Shown here in pieces: positions 1 through 9,012 of a stretch of 38,890 nt of DNA. The notes under the pieces were generated by a model that did no database searches, was not told the origin of the DNA, and saw only the letters and a list, made by a program, of their open reading frames with translations. The translations under genes and the position numbers were made by a program. This DNA is from an uncultured Christensenella sp. (GTDB lineage: Bacteria > Bacillota > Clostridia > Christensenellales > UBA1750). The stretch's first letter is position 1. Each line of letters opens with the position of its first letter. Location: positions 1-38,890 of the forward strand of contig CAJJNQ010000023.1 in the NCBI GenBank assembly GCA_905193155.1, written 5' to 3'.

Positions 1-9
1 ACTTTACTT

Positions 10-1740
10 TTACTTGTAGTTCTCTGCACCGGCCTGAAGCATCTCAGTCGCCAGAGCTTCGTACTCGCGCAAGGGCAGGTCAGCCAGCTTGCCGGCAAAC
101 TCATTCCAAACGTTGTCGAACTCCTCAGGCTTGCACTGAGCCAGCTTCGGCACGTACTCCAGGGTGATCTCCAGAGCGGTCTCACCGGCGATCTTTCTGG
201 GGTCAGTGGTGTCGATGCGCTGACGGATGGACCAGCCGGGCTCGTACATCGCGTTGTAGGACGGGTTGAACCAATCGCAGAAGGTCTGGGCATTGTAATG
301 CGTCAGGAACTCCTTCTCGTAGTCTTCATAAGCGAGAGAAGCGAACTCCGCGGTATTGGAGGGCGACAGGACGGTGCCGCTGGTGGGCAGCGCCTCCAGA
401 CCGGGACGGAAGTAGAACCAGCTCAGCTGCTCAATGCCGGAAGACTGCTTGTAGTTGATGTCGTTGTACTGCTTCCACTGGTCGTCGGTCTTCACCAGGC
501 CGCCATCCTCGCCAACGCTGTAATCGGTGCCTTCGACACCCCAGCGCAGCACAATCTGGCAATCCTCAGAAGCCAGATCATCCAGGAACTGGAACGCACG
601 ATCGGGATCCTTGCAGGAAACAGTGATGCCGAAGCCGGAACCGCCGGTGAAGTTACGGGGACCGCGGTAACGCTCGGTGGTCACGCCCTCGAGCACCACG
701 GGGAAGGCAACCAGCATACGGCTGGGATCAGCAGCTTCCAGAGCATCCAAACCAACCTGGATCATGGAGCGCTGGTCGTACAGACCCGCAATACGGCCGG
801 AGCCGATCTTGGCCTGATACTGCTCATCCGTCTGCATGAACATTTCGGGGTCCGCGATGCCCAGGTTCCACATGGTATTGAGCATCTTGCAGAACTCTTT
901 CTGGAAATCCTGATCCATGATGACCTTTGCTTCCAGAGTGTCGGGGTTGACGATCGTCAAACCGTCGTTCTGATAGCCTACCAGGAAACGGGAGCCGCCG
1001 TACTGGACAGCGGAAGCACGCCAGGCCTCAGTGGGCTCGGACACGCCGATGGTGGGCTGGCCGTTATAGGTCGGGTTCGCCGCGACGTAGTCGATGATCA
1101 GCTGCTGCCACTGGTCAAAGTACTTGACCTCGGGGTAATCAGCCTGCTTGAGCAGATCCATGTTCAGATAGTAACCGGCAGAGGGATATACCGCGTTCTC
1201 AGAAGCGTGAGAGCCGAACCAGTAGATGTTGCCATCTTCCTGCGTCATCAGCTTCATCTGAGAATTGGTGAAGCAATCCTTCATGTTGGTCGAATTGGCA
1301 ATGTAATCATTCAGCGGAATGAAAGCGCCGGCCGCCTTGAAGTCGCCGGAAGCATCCGCAGTGGTCATCATGTCGGGATATTCGCCGGCGGCGATGAGCA
1401 GGGAAGCCTTCTGACGGACGTCGGAACCGACCAGATACTCGATCTCCAGATCGACATTGGTCTTCTCCGCCAGGTACTTGCCGACGGGAGTATCCTTCCA
1501 GGGGTCAACCGTAGTGGTCGCGGCAGCCATGTTCAGCAGGGAGAACGTAGCGTGCTCTCTCTCGGCGGACGTTTCTCCGTCAGGAGTCTTGTCGGCGGAA
1601 GTTTCAGCGTTCTCCTCCACAGACGCGGGAGCCTTGGTCGCCTCGCCGGGGGTATTCGTCTTGGTGGACGAGCAACCGGCCAGCGCAGACAGCACCATCA
1701 TCAGCACGATGATGAGTGCAACGCTCTTCTTCGTGGTCAT
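10..1740 (-). CDS. Solute-binding lipoprotein of an ABC importer (family 1, LplA-like)
   Basis: A 576-residue secreted lipoprotein. Residues 1-23 are a lipoprotein signal with lipobox L20-A-G-C23, so the mature protein would be lipid-anchored at Cys23 outside the membrane. A Ser/Thr/Ala/Glu-rich linker (about 24-60) leads into a large two-lobed binding fold with Trp/Tyr-rich stretches typical of sugar-binding proteins. The length fits the large LplA-type family 1 binding proteins of Clostridia, which serve carbohydrate or oligosaccharide ABC importers. The ATG follows AAGGAGGA at good spacing. No permease genes are visible: the gene ends nine bases from the window edge, so partners would lie downstream outside the window. 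The substrate cannot be told from sequence. Family assignment is confident; sugar specificity is inference. Confidence 0.88.
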   Translation of the reverse strand: MTTKKSVALIIVLMMVLSALAGCSSTKTNTPGEATKAPASVEENAETSADKTPDGETSAEREHATFSLLNMAAATTTVDPWKDTPVGKYLAEKTNVDLEIEYLVGSDVRQKASLLIAAGEYPDMMTTADASGDFKAAGAFIPLNDYIANSTNMKDCFTNSQMKLMTQEDGNIYWFGSHASENAVYPSAGYYLNMDLLKQADYPEVKYFDQWQQLIIDYVAANPTYNGQPTIGVSEPTEAWRASAVQYGGSRFLVGYQNDGLTIVNPDTLEAKVIMDQDFQKEFCKMLNTMWNLGIADPEMFMQTDEQYQAKIGSGRIAGLYDQRSMIQVGLDALEAADPSRMLVAFPVVLEGVTTERYRGPRNFTGGSGFGITVSCKDPDRAFQFLDDLASEDCQIVLRWGVEGTDYSVGEDGGLVKTDDQWKQYNDINYKQSSGIEQLSWFYFRPGLEALPTSGTVLSPSNTAEFASLAYEDYEKEFLTHYNAQTFCDWFNPSYNAMYEPGWSIRQRIDTTDPRKIAGETALEITLEYVPKLAQCKPEEFDNVWNEFAGKLADLPLREYEALATEMLQAGAENYK

Positions 1741-1800
1741 TTGCGATTCCTCCTTAGTAGGTTTCTATATGGCTTAGATGATATCCAAACCTTTAAGTTA

Positions 1801-1829
1801 ATTTTACACATTATTCTCAAAAAATTCAA
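1801..1829 (-). promoter_or_regulatory. Putative promoter of the solute-binding lipoprotein gene
   Basis: On the minus strand, TTGAAT (1824-1829) and TAAAAT (1801-1806) are separated by 17 bases and point at the ATG at 1740. The rest of the 1741-2087 gap is AT-rich. Apart from the divergent promoter at 2022-2050 I see no gene in it. Confidence 0.5.
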
Positions 1830-2021
1830 TACTTTATCATGTGTTTTTCGCTAGTTTTCCGTATTGCGAAACATTTTTTATTTTCTTTCGGTGTATCTAA
1901 ACGGATTGCCTGTGATTATGCTTGAATTTTTTATTTTTGAATTCGACATTCATTGTTTTGTTCTCTCTTTTTCACTCAGAATTAGCAGCATTAAGCATTC
2001 CCTTAACATTCTCTATTTCGC

Positions 2022-2050
2022 TGTACATCCCCTTGTGCCTCTGTTATAAT
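2022..2050 (+). promoter_or_regulatory. Putative promoter of the GNAT gene at 2088
   Basis: TGTACA (2022-2027), 17 bases, then a perfect TATAAT (2045-2050). The upstream in-frame ATG at 2049 overlaps the -10 box and so cannot be in the transcript. The ATG at 2088, preceded by AGAAAGGA, is therefore the better start. Confidence 0.65.
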
Positions 2051-2087
2051 GGCTAAGAAAAAAAGATGGCAGAAAGGAAAAGCCGCC

Positions 2088-2843
2088 ATGATGGATTTTT
2101 CTGCTCTGGAAATCGCGTATCTATGCCATTTTTGTTCGGCAGAACCCGTCGGGCAGGATGTTCGGCTGCGTGATTCTGCTCTCCGCGATATGTATTCCCA
2201 CAATCTGACCTATCTGACGCGGCCATGTTCGGATAAGGACTTTTTATCGCTGTTGCAGACCGAAACTGAGATCCGCCGCACCGAAAAGATGCCTTTTTTA
2301 AACCTGACGCTGGAATTCGAGCCGACGGAGGCGATGCTGACCCGACTGCGGCAAGCCGCCGGAGAGCACGCCGTATACGATTACTATGTCTTTGGCGGCA
2401 ATTCTCCCGTTGCGCGGCCAGACTGCGCCGCGTTGCCCATGACCATCGAAACTGCGCCCGCTGCCCTGGCGTTCGACTTGCGTTGTAACGGAAAGGACTT
2501 CGGCACAGACTTTATCCGGCGTCGCTTTTACCGCCGGGCGCAGGTTTATCTTGGCGGCGAGATTCTGCATATGCTTTGCTGGCACGCAGGACGTATCGTA
2601 GGAACTTGCGATTTCTTTTTGTATGGCAATGTGTTGAAACTAGAGGATTTCGACGTCGCGCCGGAATGGCAGCGGCAGGGATTCGGCACGGCGGTGCTGC
2701 GCCAGCTCATTGCCCGCGGGCAGAATCTCGGCGCAAAAGCCGTTTACCTCATCACTGACGCAAGCGATACAGCCGGGGAAATGTATCAGAAATGCGGCTT
2801 TCTCCGTGTCGGACGCAAGCATGAGCTGCTCTTCCCCGTATGA
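2088..2843 (+). CDS. GNAT family N-acetyltransferase, two-part
   Basis: A 251-residue protein. The C-terminal ~100 residues carry a GNAT fold with the acetyl-CoA binding motif A (R-Q-G-F-G-T-A, preceded by the beta strand VAPEWQ) and the usual Tyr-x-Lys-Cys-Gly-Phe segment of motif B. The N-terminal ~130 residues have no motif I recognise and may be a second, degenerate GNAT half or a substrate domain. The start at 2088 is chosen because the -10 box of its promoter overlaps the alternative ATG at 2049 and because AGAAAGGA sits seven bases upstream of 2088. The gene stands alone: its own promoter lies in front and a strong bidirectional terminator follows the stop. The acyl acceptor is unknown. 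Confidence 0.8.
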   Translation: MMDFSALEIAYLCHFCSAEPVGQDVRLRDSALRDMYSHNLTYLTRPCSDKDFLSLLQTETEIRRTEKMPFLNLTLEFEPTEAMLTRLRQAAGEHAVYDYYVFGGNSPVARPDCAALPMTIETAPAALAFDLRCNGKDFGTDFIRRRFYRRAQVYLGGEILHMLCWHAGRIVGTCDFFLYGNVLKLEDFDVAPEWQRQGFGTAVLRQLIARGQNLGAKAVYLITDASDTAGEMYQKCGFLRVGRKHELLFPV

Positions 2844-2844
2844 A

Positions 2845-2880
2845 AAAGCGGAAAGCCCCGTTGCCGGGATTTTCCGCTTT
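2845..2880. terminator. Bidirectional intrinsic terminator between convergent genes
   Basis: Perfect arms AAAGCGGAAA (2845-2854) and TTTCCGCTTT (2871-2880), with an additional CCC/GGG pair in the loop. A T-rich stretch follows on the plus strand and a five-T run on the minus strand, so it can end both the gene at 2088-2843 and the gene at 2885-3463. Confidence 0.8.
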
Positions 2881-2884
2881 CTAT

Positions 2885-3463
2885 TTATATTGGATATGCT
2901 TTCAGATGAATCATCTCGTGGGGTCGCAAAACGTCTCGATACAGCGCTTCCGCGTCGCGGGCAGCCTGCGCCGCATCCGGGTGCTCCGGCGCGCTCAGCG
3001 GTTTGTAGAACAGGTGCATCTCCACGCCGTAGATGGAGTAATACAATCCTTCTACACGACGGAAGCCAAGTTTTTCGTAAAACGCAATGCGGTTCAGCCG
3101 GGTCTGCTTATCTTTTTCGCTGCGGGCGTGCTCGACCATTTCCACCTCGGCATATAAACCGTCCTGCGCAGCATAGTTCGCCAGCAGCTCCCGCAGGAAC
3201 TCGCTGCCCACGCCCTGCCCGCGCATCTCCGGCTCTACGGCATAGAGATAGAGCATGGCGCGCGGCGTGTTCCCCGACCGCAGCACAAAGGCATATCCCG
3301 CCTGCGCGTCCTCTTCTTCATAAAGGTGCCCGTGCATTACGCCGCAGCGAATATGCCGGTGCAGCTTGTAAAGCGGCGGCCTCTCGATGGGCGGAAAATC
3401 GCGCATCACGCGCAGATAGACGCGGTTCACCTCCCGTTTTTTCAGGGGACGAATGGCTCGCAT
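2885..3463 (-). CDS. GNAT family N-acetyltransferase
   Basis: A 192-residue GNAT protein. The acetyl-CoA motif R-G-Q-G-V-G-S lies near the middle after the strand LYLYAVEPEM, and a later ARIAFYEKLGF-type segment (N-R-I-A-F-Y-E-K-L-G-F) forms motif B. The frame is open further upstream to 3532. I chose the ATG at 3463 because AGGAGGAAA lies just before it, and because a terminator hairpin of the upstream gene occupies 3491-3526, inside what would otherwise be coding sequence. The C-terminal ~35 residues after the GNAT core are helical and charged. It is the last gene of the minus-strand run and ends at a shared terminator. Acceptor substrate unknown. Confidence 0.78.
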   Translation of the reverse strand: MRAIRPLKKREVNRVYLRVMRDFPPIERPPLYKLHRHIRCGVMHGHLYEEEDAQAGYAFVLRSGNTPRAMLYLYAVEPEMRGQGVGSEFLRELLANYAAQDGLYAEVEMVEHARSEKDKQTRLNRIAFYEKLGFRRVEGLYYSIYGVEMHLFYKPLSAPEHPDAAQAARDAEALYRDVLRPHEMIHLKAYPI

Positions 3464-3490
3464 AAACGTTATTTCCTCCTCATTGGGGAT

Positions 3491-3526
3491 AAAGCGGAGA
3501 ACCCGCTCAAAGGGGTCCTCCGCTTT
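3491..3526 (-). terminator. Intrinsic terminator-like hairpin between two GNAT genes
   Basis: On the minus strand, AAAGCGGAGGACCC pairs with GGGTTCTCCGCTTT: a 14-bp stem with one G-U pair and a short loop, followed by only three T. It begins right at the stop codon of the 3529-3990 gene and precedes the ribosome site of the 2885-3463 gene. It may cut transcription only partly. Confidence 0.6.
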
Positions 3527-3528
3527 CC

Positions 3529-3990
3529 TCATTCTTCCCGTGTACCGCGCACAAAGAGCTGATCGGTCGATCCGTAGACTGTCCGGTAGTCGCCCAGCTT
3601 CACAAAGCCGTATTTTTCGTACAGGCCGATCTCCCCGCTCATCAGGTAGATCTTCTCCCAGCCGTTCCGCCCCGCCCAGCTCAGCGCCGTGCGGATTAGC
3701 TTTTCCGAAAGCCGATGCCCGCGGAAGCCTTCCTCCACAAACACAAAGCCGATAAACGGCGTGAAATCATACCCTTCCGGCAGCTCGTCCTTTTCCGCCA
3801 CCGTGCAGAAGCCCGCAATTTTACCGTCGATTTCGGCGCAGAGCACGCGCTCGTTTTCCGTAAAATCCCTCCGGCGCATCTTGTCAGCCAGCTGCGGTCC
3901 CGCGCGCCAGGAGCAGGTTTCCGCGCAGCGAATCGTCGCCTCCCAGCGCGGATGCTGCTGCGTCATGACGTGAATGGTTGTTTTCGTCAT
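3529..3990 (-). CDS. GNAT family N-acetyltransferase with divergent CoA loop
   Basis: A 153-residue single-domain GNAT. The usual motif A (R/Q-x-x-G-x-G/A) appears as F-R-G-H-R-L-S-E-K-L, a variant seen in a subgroup of GNAT enzymes; motif B reads I-G-L-Y-E-K-Y-G-F-V. The ATG at 3990 overlaps the stop of the upstream gene as ATGA, indicating translational coupling; a GTG six bases upstream is an alternative start. A terminator-like hairpin starts at its stop codon. Substrate unknown. Confidence 0.78.
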   Translation of the reverse strand: MTKTTIHVMTQQHPRWEATIRCAETCSWRAGPQLADKMRRRDFTENERVLCAEIDGKIAGFCTVAEKDELPEGYDFTPFIGFVFVEEGFRGHRLSEKLIRTALSWAGRNGWEKIYLMSGEIGLYEKYGFVKLGDYRTVYGSTDQLFVRGTREE

Positions 3991-4328
3991 TCCCACTCCA
4001 CCAGGCCGGACTGCTCCATGTACTCCTCCTGGAGGTCCATGTAGTCGTCCACCAGCGCGCAGATGCGCATCGCGGTTTCATCGTTTCCGCCGAACACTTT
4101 GCAAAGGTTATCGGAGATGTATTCAAAGGCCTCGTCATCGTCATAGAAGCTGTCTCCCGCTTCGCCCTCCGGGCCGATGACGCCATTTTCCTTCATATAC
4201 TGAAGGTCGTATTCCACCGCCTTACGCAGCAGCGAATCAATCTGCGAGGGCGAAAAGCCCTTGTGCGCCGAACGGTCAATCTTGCCGGTGATATAGCGCA
4301 CCGCCGCTTCCTGATCGTATCCCTGCAT
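3987..4328 (-). CDS. Small acidic protein of unknown function
   Basis: A 113-residue soluble, acidic, probably helical protein with no signal peptide or membrane segment. I do not recognise the family. An acidic patch (about residues 63-72, Asp/Glu-rich, D-D-D-E) lies in the middle and the C-terminus is Glu- and Met-rich. It begins five bases after the oligoendopeptidase F gene, with its GGAGGAATA ribosome site overlapping the end of that gene, and it overlaps the next GNAT gene by ATGA. The tight coupling suggests co-expression, but not a specific function. Confidence 0.65.
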   Translation of the reverse strand: MQGYDQEAAVRYITGKIDRSAHKGFSPSQIDSLLRKAVEYDLQYMKENGVIGPEGEAGDSFYDDDEAFEYISDNLCKVFGGNDETAMRICALVDDYMDLQEEYMEQSGLVEWE

Positions 4329-4333
4329 AAGAC

Positions 4334-6124
4334 TTATTCCTCCATCAGCTTTTCGAGCTGCGCCAGCGTCTCTTCAAAGGTGCGCAGGCACTCTTCGACG
4401 GTTTCGGGGTCTTCCATATCGACGCCCGCCTTGCGCAGCGTCTCCAACGGGGGCTGAGAGCCGCCCGCAGCCAGGAAGCCCAGATACTGCTGTTTTTTCT
4501 CCTCGTCGCCCGAAAGCACACGGCGCGAGAACGCCACCGCGGCAGAGAAGCCCGTCGCATACTGATAGACATAGAACGCGCGGTAGAAATGCGGGATGCG
4601 CATCCATTCGATGGCAATGTCGTCGTCCACTTCCGCGCCGGCGTAGTAGCGCTCGTTCAGCTCGCGGTAGACCTGCGTCAGCTTTTCGCCCGTCAGTGCT
4701 TCACCGCGGGTCGCCAGGCCGTGCACCTCGCGCTCAAATTCCGCAAACAGCGTCTGGCGGTACACCGTGCCGCGGATCTGCTCCAACTGATAGTTGCACA
4801 GCGCCATCAGCTCTTCCTTACGGGCGGTGGTCTTTTTCAGGCCTTCCAGCAGAATCGCCTCGTTCGTGGTCGAAGCGATTTCGGCCAGGAACAGCGGATA
4901 TTCGCTGTTGACAAAGGTCTGATTCTTATTGGAATAGAAGGTGTGCATCGAGTGCCCCAGTTCATGGGCGAGGGTAAAGATGTTGTCCAGTGTCTTTTCG
5001 TAGTTGAGCAGCACAAACGGGTGCATTCCGTAGGCGCCCCAGGAGTACGCGCCGGAGGTCTTGCCCTGGTTTTCGTAGACATCAATCCAGCCGTCGGTAA
5101 AGGCGTGCTTGAGGTCCTCAACATACTGTTCACCCAGGGGCTTGAGGTTCTCAACCACGATCTTGCAGGCGGCTTCATAATCCACGCCCATGTCCACATC
5201 GGGCACAATCGGGACATAGATATCATAGAAATGCAGCTTGTCCACGCCCAGCGCCTTCTTGCGCAGCGCCAGATAGCGGTGCATGGCGGGCAGGTGACGG
5301 TGCACCGCCTCGATCAGCGCGTCATAGACGCTTTCGGGAATCTCGTTTTCAAACAGGCTCATCTCCCGCGCGCCGGAATAACCGCGCGTCCGTGCAAAGA
5401 AGGCGTCCTTCTTGACCGAAGCGGCATAGGTCGCGGCAATGGTGTTGGAAAACTCGTGATACTTTTTGTAGTAGGCTTCGTAAGCATCACGGCGCACGCG
5501 GCGATCCTTGCTCTCCAGCAGCGGGATGAATCGGCCGCTGGTCAGGGTCACAGGCTTGCCGTCCTCGCCCTCGATCTCACCGAAGGTAAAGTCCGCATCG
5601 GTGAGCATGGAATAGATGGTGTCGGGCGCGCTGGCCATCTCGCCTGCCTCAGCCAGCAGCTTTTCCTCTTCCGGCGAAAGCGTATGCGCTTCCAGGCGCA
5701 GCACGCTTTCCAGCTCACGGCGATAGCGCTCCAGCTCCGGCAGTTCGGCAAAGAACTTTTCCACCTTCTCATGACCGACGCGGATCAATTCAGGATTGAA
5801 GAACGCAGTGGCGGACATCAGCTTCACCAGCAGCGACTGTGCGCGATCCGCCAGCGCCTGATAGGTGGTGTTGCCGTTGTCCTCATCGCGGCGCATCCGC
5901 GCATAGCTGTACAGACGGATACAAACGAGACTTGCTTCCTCCTGACGGGTGCAGGTAGTCAGAAGACCCTCCGCCGTATCCATGGAGCCCGCGCATTCCG
6001 CAACGCGCGCAATCAGGCGGCCCGCCTTGGCATAGTCCTCTTCCCACTTTTCATTGTCGGCGTAGATATCTTCCAATTTCCACTGCCAGCGGGGATCCAT
6101 TTCCGATCTTACTCGATTTTCCAT
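4334..6124 (-). CDS. pepF: Oligoendopeptidase F, M3 family zinc metallopeptidase
   Basis: A 596-residue cytosolic M3-family peptidase that cleaves short peptides. The zinc site H-E-L-G-H lies at about residues 387-391, with the third ligand Glu in F-L-A-E-I-A-S-T-T-N-E about 28 residues later. The Tyr/His-rich C-terminal helices of the substrate channel follow (R-I-P-H-F-Y-R-A-F-Y-V-Y-Q-Y). Length matches PepF proteins (about 600). The ATG at 6124 is preceded by GAGGTG at nine bases; the GTG at 6136 is less well placed. It lies 13 bases downstream of the MFS gene, so the two are probably cotranscribed, and a peptide-related substrate for the carrier is possible but unproven. Confidence 0.93.
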   Translation of the reverse strand: MENRVRSEMDPRWQWKLEDIYADNEKWEEDYAKAGRLIARVAECAGSMDTAEGLLTTCTRQEEASLVCIRLYSYARMRRDEDNGNTTYQALADRAQSLLVKLMSATAFFNPELIRVGHEKVEKFFAELPELERYRRELESVLRLEAHTLSPEEEKLLAEAGEMASAPDTIYSMLTDADFTFGEIEGEDGKPVTLTSGRFIPLLESKDRRVRRDAYEAYYKKYHEFSNTIAATYAASVKKDAFFARTRGYSGAREMSLFENEIPESVYDALIEAVHRHLPAMHRYLALRKKALGVDKLHFYDIYVPIVPDVDMGVDYEAACKIVVENLKPLGEQYVEDLKHAFTDGWIDVYENQGKTSGAYSWGAYGMHPFVLLNYEKTLDNIFTLAHELGHSMHTFYSNKNQTFVNSEYPLFLAEIASTTNEAILLEGLKKTTARKEELMALCNYQLEQIRGTVYRQTLFAEFEREVHGLATRGEALTGEKLTQVYRELNERYYAGAEVDDDIAIEWMRIPHFYRAFYVYQYATGFSAAVAFSRRVLSGDEEKKQQYLGFLAAGGSQPPLETLRKAGVDMEDPETVEECLRTFEETLAQLEKLMEE

Positions 6125-6137
6125 TTTCAAGCACACC

Positions 6138-7565
6138 TCATTTTCGATTGACAGTCAGTTGGATGCGGCGGGAAACGTCCCCGCGGATGCCGCGGAGCAT
6201 TTCCGCCGGACGGCAGTCGCCCTCGGTTTCGGGCAGCAGCCCCAGCAGCCCCAGTGATACCGCAAAGCGCAGTGCCGCCGAAAGCAGAAATACCAGATGA
6301 TATTGATTGAGCTTAAACCCGCAGAACATCAGGTTCAAGTTCTGCGAAAGGGGCAAAAATACATTATCCACCAGCCAGCCGCCCGCCGCGAACGACAGTG
6401 CCACGCCCACAATCTGCGTCACGCAGAAATAAATGGCGAAGTACATCGAGCGGTTGCGCTCCGGCGCCTGATAGAGATACATATTCTGTACGGAAAGGTC
6501 TATGGCCGGCAGGATCATGCCCGAGAGGAACTGCACGACCGGCACCATCCAGATCACACGATAGCCGGTAAACAGCCACAGCAGCGGAATCAGTCCGGCA
6601 AGGAGCGTAAACACCCGTGTGAACGCCTTGTTGCCGTAGCGGTCCATCACCCCGCCCCAGACCGACGCCAGGAGGAGCGTAGCCACGTTGCTGACAATAG
6701 TGGCCAGGAAGTTGATCTCGGTGTAGCTCATGGCCATGGGACCCAGCATCTGGACGTTGTAAAAGGGCGTAGAGATATTCACCGCAAAGATCCAGATCGT
6801 GATCAGGGCAATCAGCTTCATATAACTGCGGTTGGAAAGCACCTCGCGCATCATGTGAGGGAAGCTTTCCTTTTCCTGCCCCGGATGCGTCTCCGGCATC
6901 GGCGGCCAGCTGACCCAGAAGAAGCAGGCGATATCCCCTGCGCCGAAGATTCCCGCGAGTATGAACACAATGGTATACCCCGCCAATGACCCATCGGCAG
7001 TAAAGCGGTCGAGCAGCCAGCTCATCACCACGCCTGTCACAATGCCGGAGATCATCGTCATGCGCTGGCGCGCGGAGAAATACCGCCCGCGGATGCGCAT
7101 CGGCACAATATCGGCAATGAGCGAGGTAAAGGATGTGTCAATGAACGCGCCCATGCAGGAGAGCAGCAGCACCAGGATCAGGATCGACCAGATGCGCACC
7201 GTCTGTGCCTGCATCGGCACAAAATACGGCACGAGGGCGACCAAAATCCAGCTCAGGCGCGAGGCCAGGCCGAAGATCAGCATCAGCTCCCGGCGCTTGC
7301 GCGTGCGCTCCACGATATAGGAGGTGATCAGCTGCATGAACTTGGCGATATAGGGCACCGCCAGCAGCACCGCATAGACAAAGTCCGTCGCGCCCAGCGC
7401 CTTGACGTAGCCTGTCAGCGCCGTGCCGCCGGTAATGGTGAAACTGAAGTTGCCGATGACCACGCCGAGGATCACCAGCCGCAGGTTTTTCCGCACCGTG
7501 GCAGAAAGCCCCCGCGTATCATACAGGCTGAAGCGCGCAAGCCATGCTTTGGCCTTATCCCGCAT
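6138..7565 (-). CDS. Major facilitator superfamily transporter
   Basis: A 475-residue integral membrane protein with about twelve hydrophobic segments in two halves, and an MFS-like cytoplasmic loop (M-R-I-R-G-R-Y-F-S-A-R-Q-R) between segments 4 and 5. The N-terminal half begins with a short basic helix and NFSFTITGG. The closest named group I can offer is the broad MFS class of unassigned drug, sugar or peptide carriers of Clostridia. The ATG at 7565 is used; GTG at 7577 is an in-frame alternative, and the ribosome site is weak either way. It lies upstream of and close to pepF. Substrate and direction of transport unknown. Confidence 0.82.
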   Translation of the reverse strand: MRDKAKAWLARFSLYDTRGLSATVRKNLRLVILGVVIGNFSFTITGGTALTGYVKALGATDFVYAVLLAVPYIAKFMQLITSYIVERTRKRRELMLIFGLASRLSWILVALVPYFVPMQAQTVRIWSILILVLLLSCMGAFIDTSFTSLIADIVPMRIRGRYFSARQRMTMISGIVTGVVMSWLLDRFTADGSLAGYTIVFILAGIFGAGDIACFFWVSWPPMPETHPGQEKESFPHMMREVLSNRSYMKLIALITIWIFAVNISTPFYNVQMLGPMAMSYTEINFLATIVSNVATLLLASVWGGVMDRYGNKAFTRVFTLLAGLIPLLWLFTGYRVIWMVPVVQFLSGMILPAIDLSVQNMYLYQAPERNRSMYFAIYFCVTQIVGVALSFAAGGWLVDNVFLPLSQNLNLMFCGFKLNQYHLVFLLSAALRFAVSLGLLGLLPETEGDCRPAEMLRGIRGDVSRRIQLTVNRK

Positions 7566-7632
7566 ACCCGTTCCCACCCATTTTTATTTATTTTGCCGGA
7601 TCGTTCTGTGGATATCTGTCTCTTATTTAATT

Positions 7633-8982
7633 TTAATTACGCAGGCTGTGGATCGGCGCGGGGATGCGTCCGCCGCGGTCGATAAACGCCTTGCTGGATT
7701 CCTTGTGCACGGGGATGATGGGCGCTTCGCCCAACAGTCCGCCGAATACGACCTGATCGCCCACGCCTTTGCCGGGCGCGGGGATGATGCGCACGGCGGT
7801 GGTCTTCTGGTTGATCATGCCGATGGCCGCCTCATCCGCGATGATGGCGGAGATGGTTTCGGCCGGCGTGTCGCCAGGGATGGCGATCATGTCCAACCCT
7901 ACCGAGCAGACGCAGGTCATCGCTTCGAGCTTTTCCAGCGTCAGGGTGCCGCGGTTGGCGGCGTTGATCATGCCGATATCTTCGGACACGGGAATGAACG
8001 CGCCGGACAGGCCGCCCACATGGGAGGACGCCATCACACCGCCTTTTTTCACCGCGTCGTTGAGCAGCGCCAGCGCCGCGGTAGTGCCGTGCGTGCCGGT
8101 GACTTCCAACCCCATCTCTTCCAGAATGTGCGCCACGGAATCGCCCATAGTGGGCGTGGGGGCAAGCGAAAGGTCGACAATGCCGAAGGGGACATTTAGG
8201 CGTCGGCTGGCCTCCTGTGCGACAAGCTGACCCACGCGGGTGATCTTGAATGCCGTGCGCTTGATGGTCTCCGCAACCACGTCAAAGGGCTCTCCCCTGC
8301 ACTCCTCCAGCGCGGCCTTCACCACGCCGGGGCCGGAAACGCCGACATTGATCGCCGCATCGCCCTCGCCCACACCGTGGAACGCGCCCGCCATAAAGGG
8401 ATTATCCTCCACCGCGTTGGCAAACACAACGAGCTTGGCGCACGCGCCGCCGTCGCTGTCCGCTGTGCGCTGCGCAGCTTCTTTAATGACCTGCCCCATG
8501 AGCTTGACCGCGTCCATATTCAGTCCCGCCTTCGTCGTGCCGACGTTGACCGAAGAGCAGACCACGTCGGTCGTGGCCAGCGCTTCGGGAATGGCGCGGA
8601 TCAGTCGCTCATCGGCTCTGGTCATGGCTTTGTGCACCAGTGCGGAGAAACCGCCCAGAAAGTTGACGCCCACAGCCTTGGCCGCACGGTCGAGCGTCTG
8701 GGCCATCTTCACCGGATCCGCACCCGCACAGATCAGCGCGGCGGGCGTGATGGAAATGCGCTTGTTGACGATCGGGATACCGAACTCGCGCTCGATGGCT
8801 TCGCCCGTTGGCACGAGTTTTTCGGCCTGACGGGTGATGCGGTCATAGACGCGGTCGTAAAGTCCATCCACAGGCCCGGGGGCACACTCCAAGAGGCTGA
8901 TGCCCATGGTGATGGTGCGCACATCCAGCTTGTTCTGGTCTATCATGCGCAGGGTCTGCAAAATCTCATTGGAATTGAGCAT
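7633..8982 (-). CDS. UPF0210 (PFL family) protein
   Basis: A 449-residue cytosolic protein of the UPF0210/DUF711 family, annotated in many genomes as a PFL family protein. Visible hallmarks are the N-terminal I-R-T-I-T-M-G-I-S-L-like segment, the Gly-rich G-V-G-E-G-D-A-A-I-N-V-G-V-S-G-P-G-V-V block, and the C-terminal G-D-T-P-A-E-T-I-S-A region. The fold resembles glycyl-radical-like barrels, but no glycyl-radical site is evident and its reaction is unknown. GGAGAAG precedes the ATG. It follows the ACT-domain gene by 30 bases, the conserved pairing of this family in Firmicutes, which implies that the ACT protein senses a ligand for it. Confidence 0.93.
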   Translation of the reverse strand: MLNSNEILQTLRMIDQNKLDVRTITMGISLLECAPGPVDGLYDRVYDRITRQAEKLVPTGEAIEREFGIPIVNKRISITPAALICAGADPVKMAQTLDRAAKAVGVNFLGGFSALVHKAMTRADERLIRAIPEALATTDVVCSSVNVGTTKAGLNMDAVKLMGQVIKEAAQRTADSDGGACAKLVVFANAVEDNPFMAGAFHGVGEGDAAINVGVSGPGVVKAALEECRGEPFDVVAETIKRTAFKITRVGQLVAQEASRRLNVPFGIVDLSLAPTPTMGDSVAHILEEMGLEVTGTHGTTAALALLNDAVKKGGVMASSHVGGLSGAFIPVSEDIGMINAANRGTLTLEKLEAMTCVCSVGLDMIAIPGDTPAETISAIIADEAAIGMINQKTTAVRIIPAPGKGVGDQVVFGGLLGEAPIIPVHKESSKAFIDRGGRIPAPIHSLRN

Positions 8983-9012
8983 ATTTTCTTCTCCTTTTGT
9001 CCTGCGCAGGGA

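Noticed and set aside
298..1854. 518-codon plus-strand frame opposite the solute-binding protein
   Set aside because: It is antisense to a clear lipoprotein gene, has no ribosome site and no recognisable domain.
2049..2051. ATG at 2049 as start of the first plus-strand GNAT gene
   Set aside because: It overlaps the TATAAT box of the promoter and would not be in the mRNA.
4589..6151. 520-codon plus-strand frame opposite pepF
   Set aside because: Mirror of the GC-rich codons of a certain M3 peptidase gene; composition is unnatural (His, Gln, Arg-rich).
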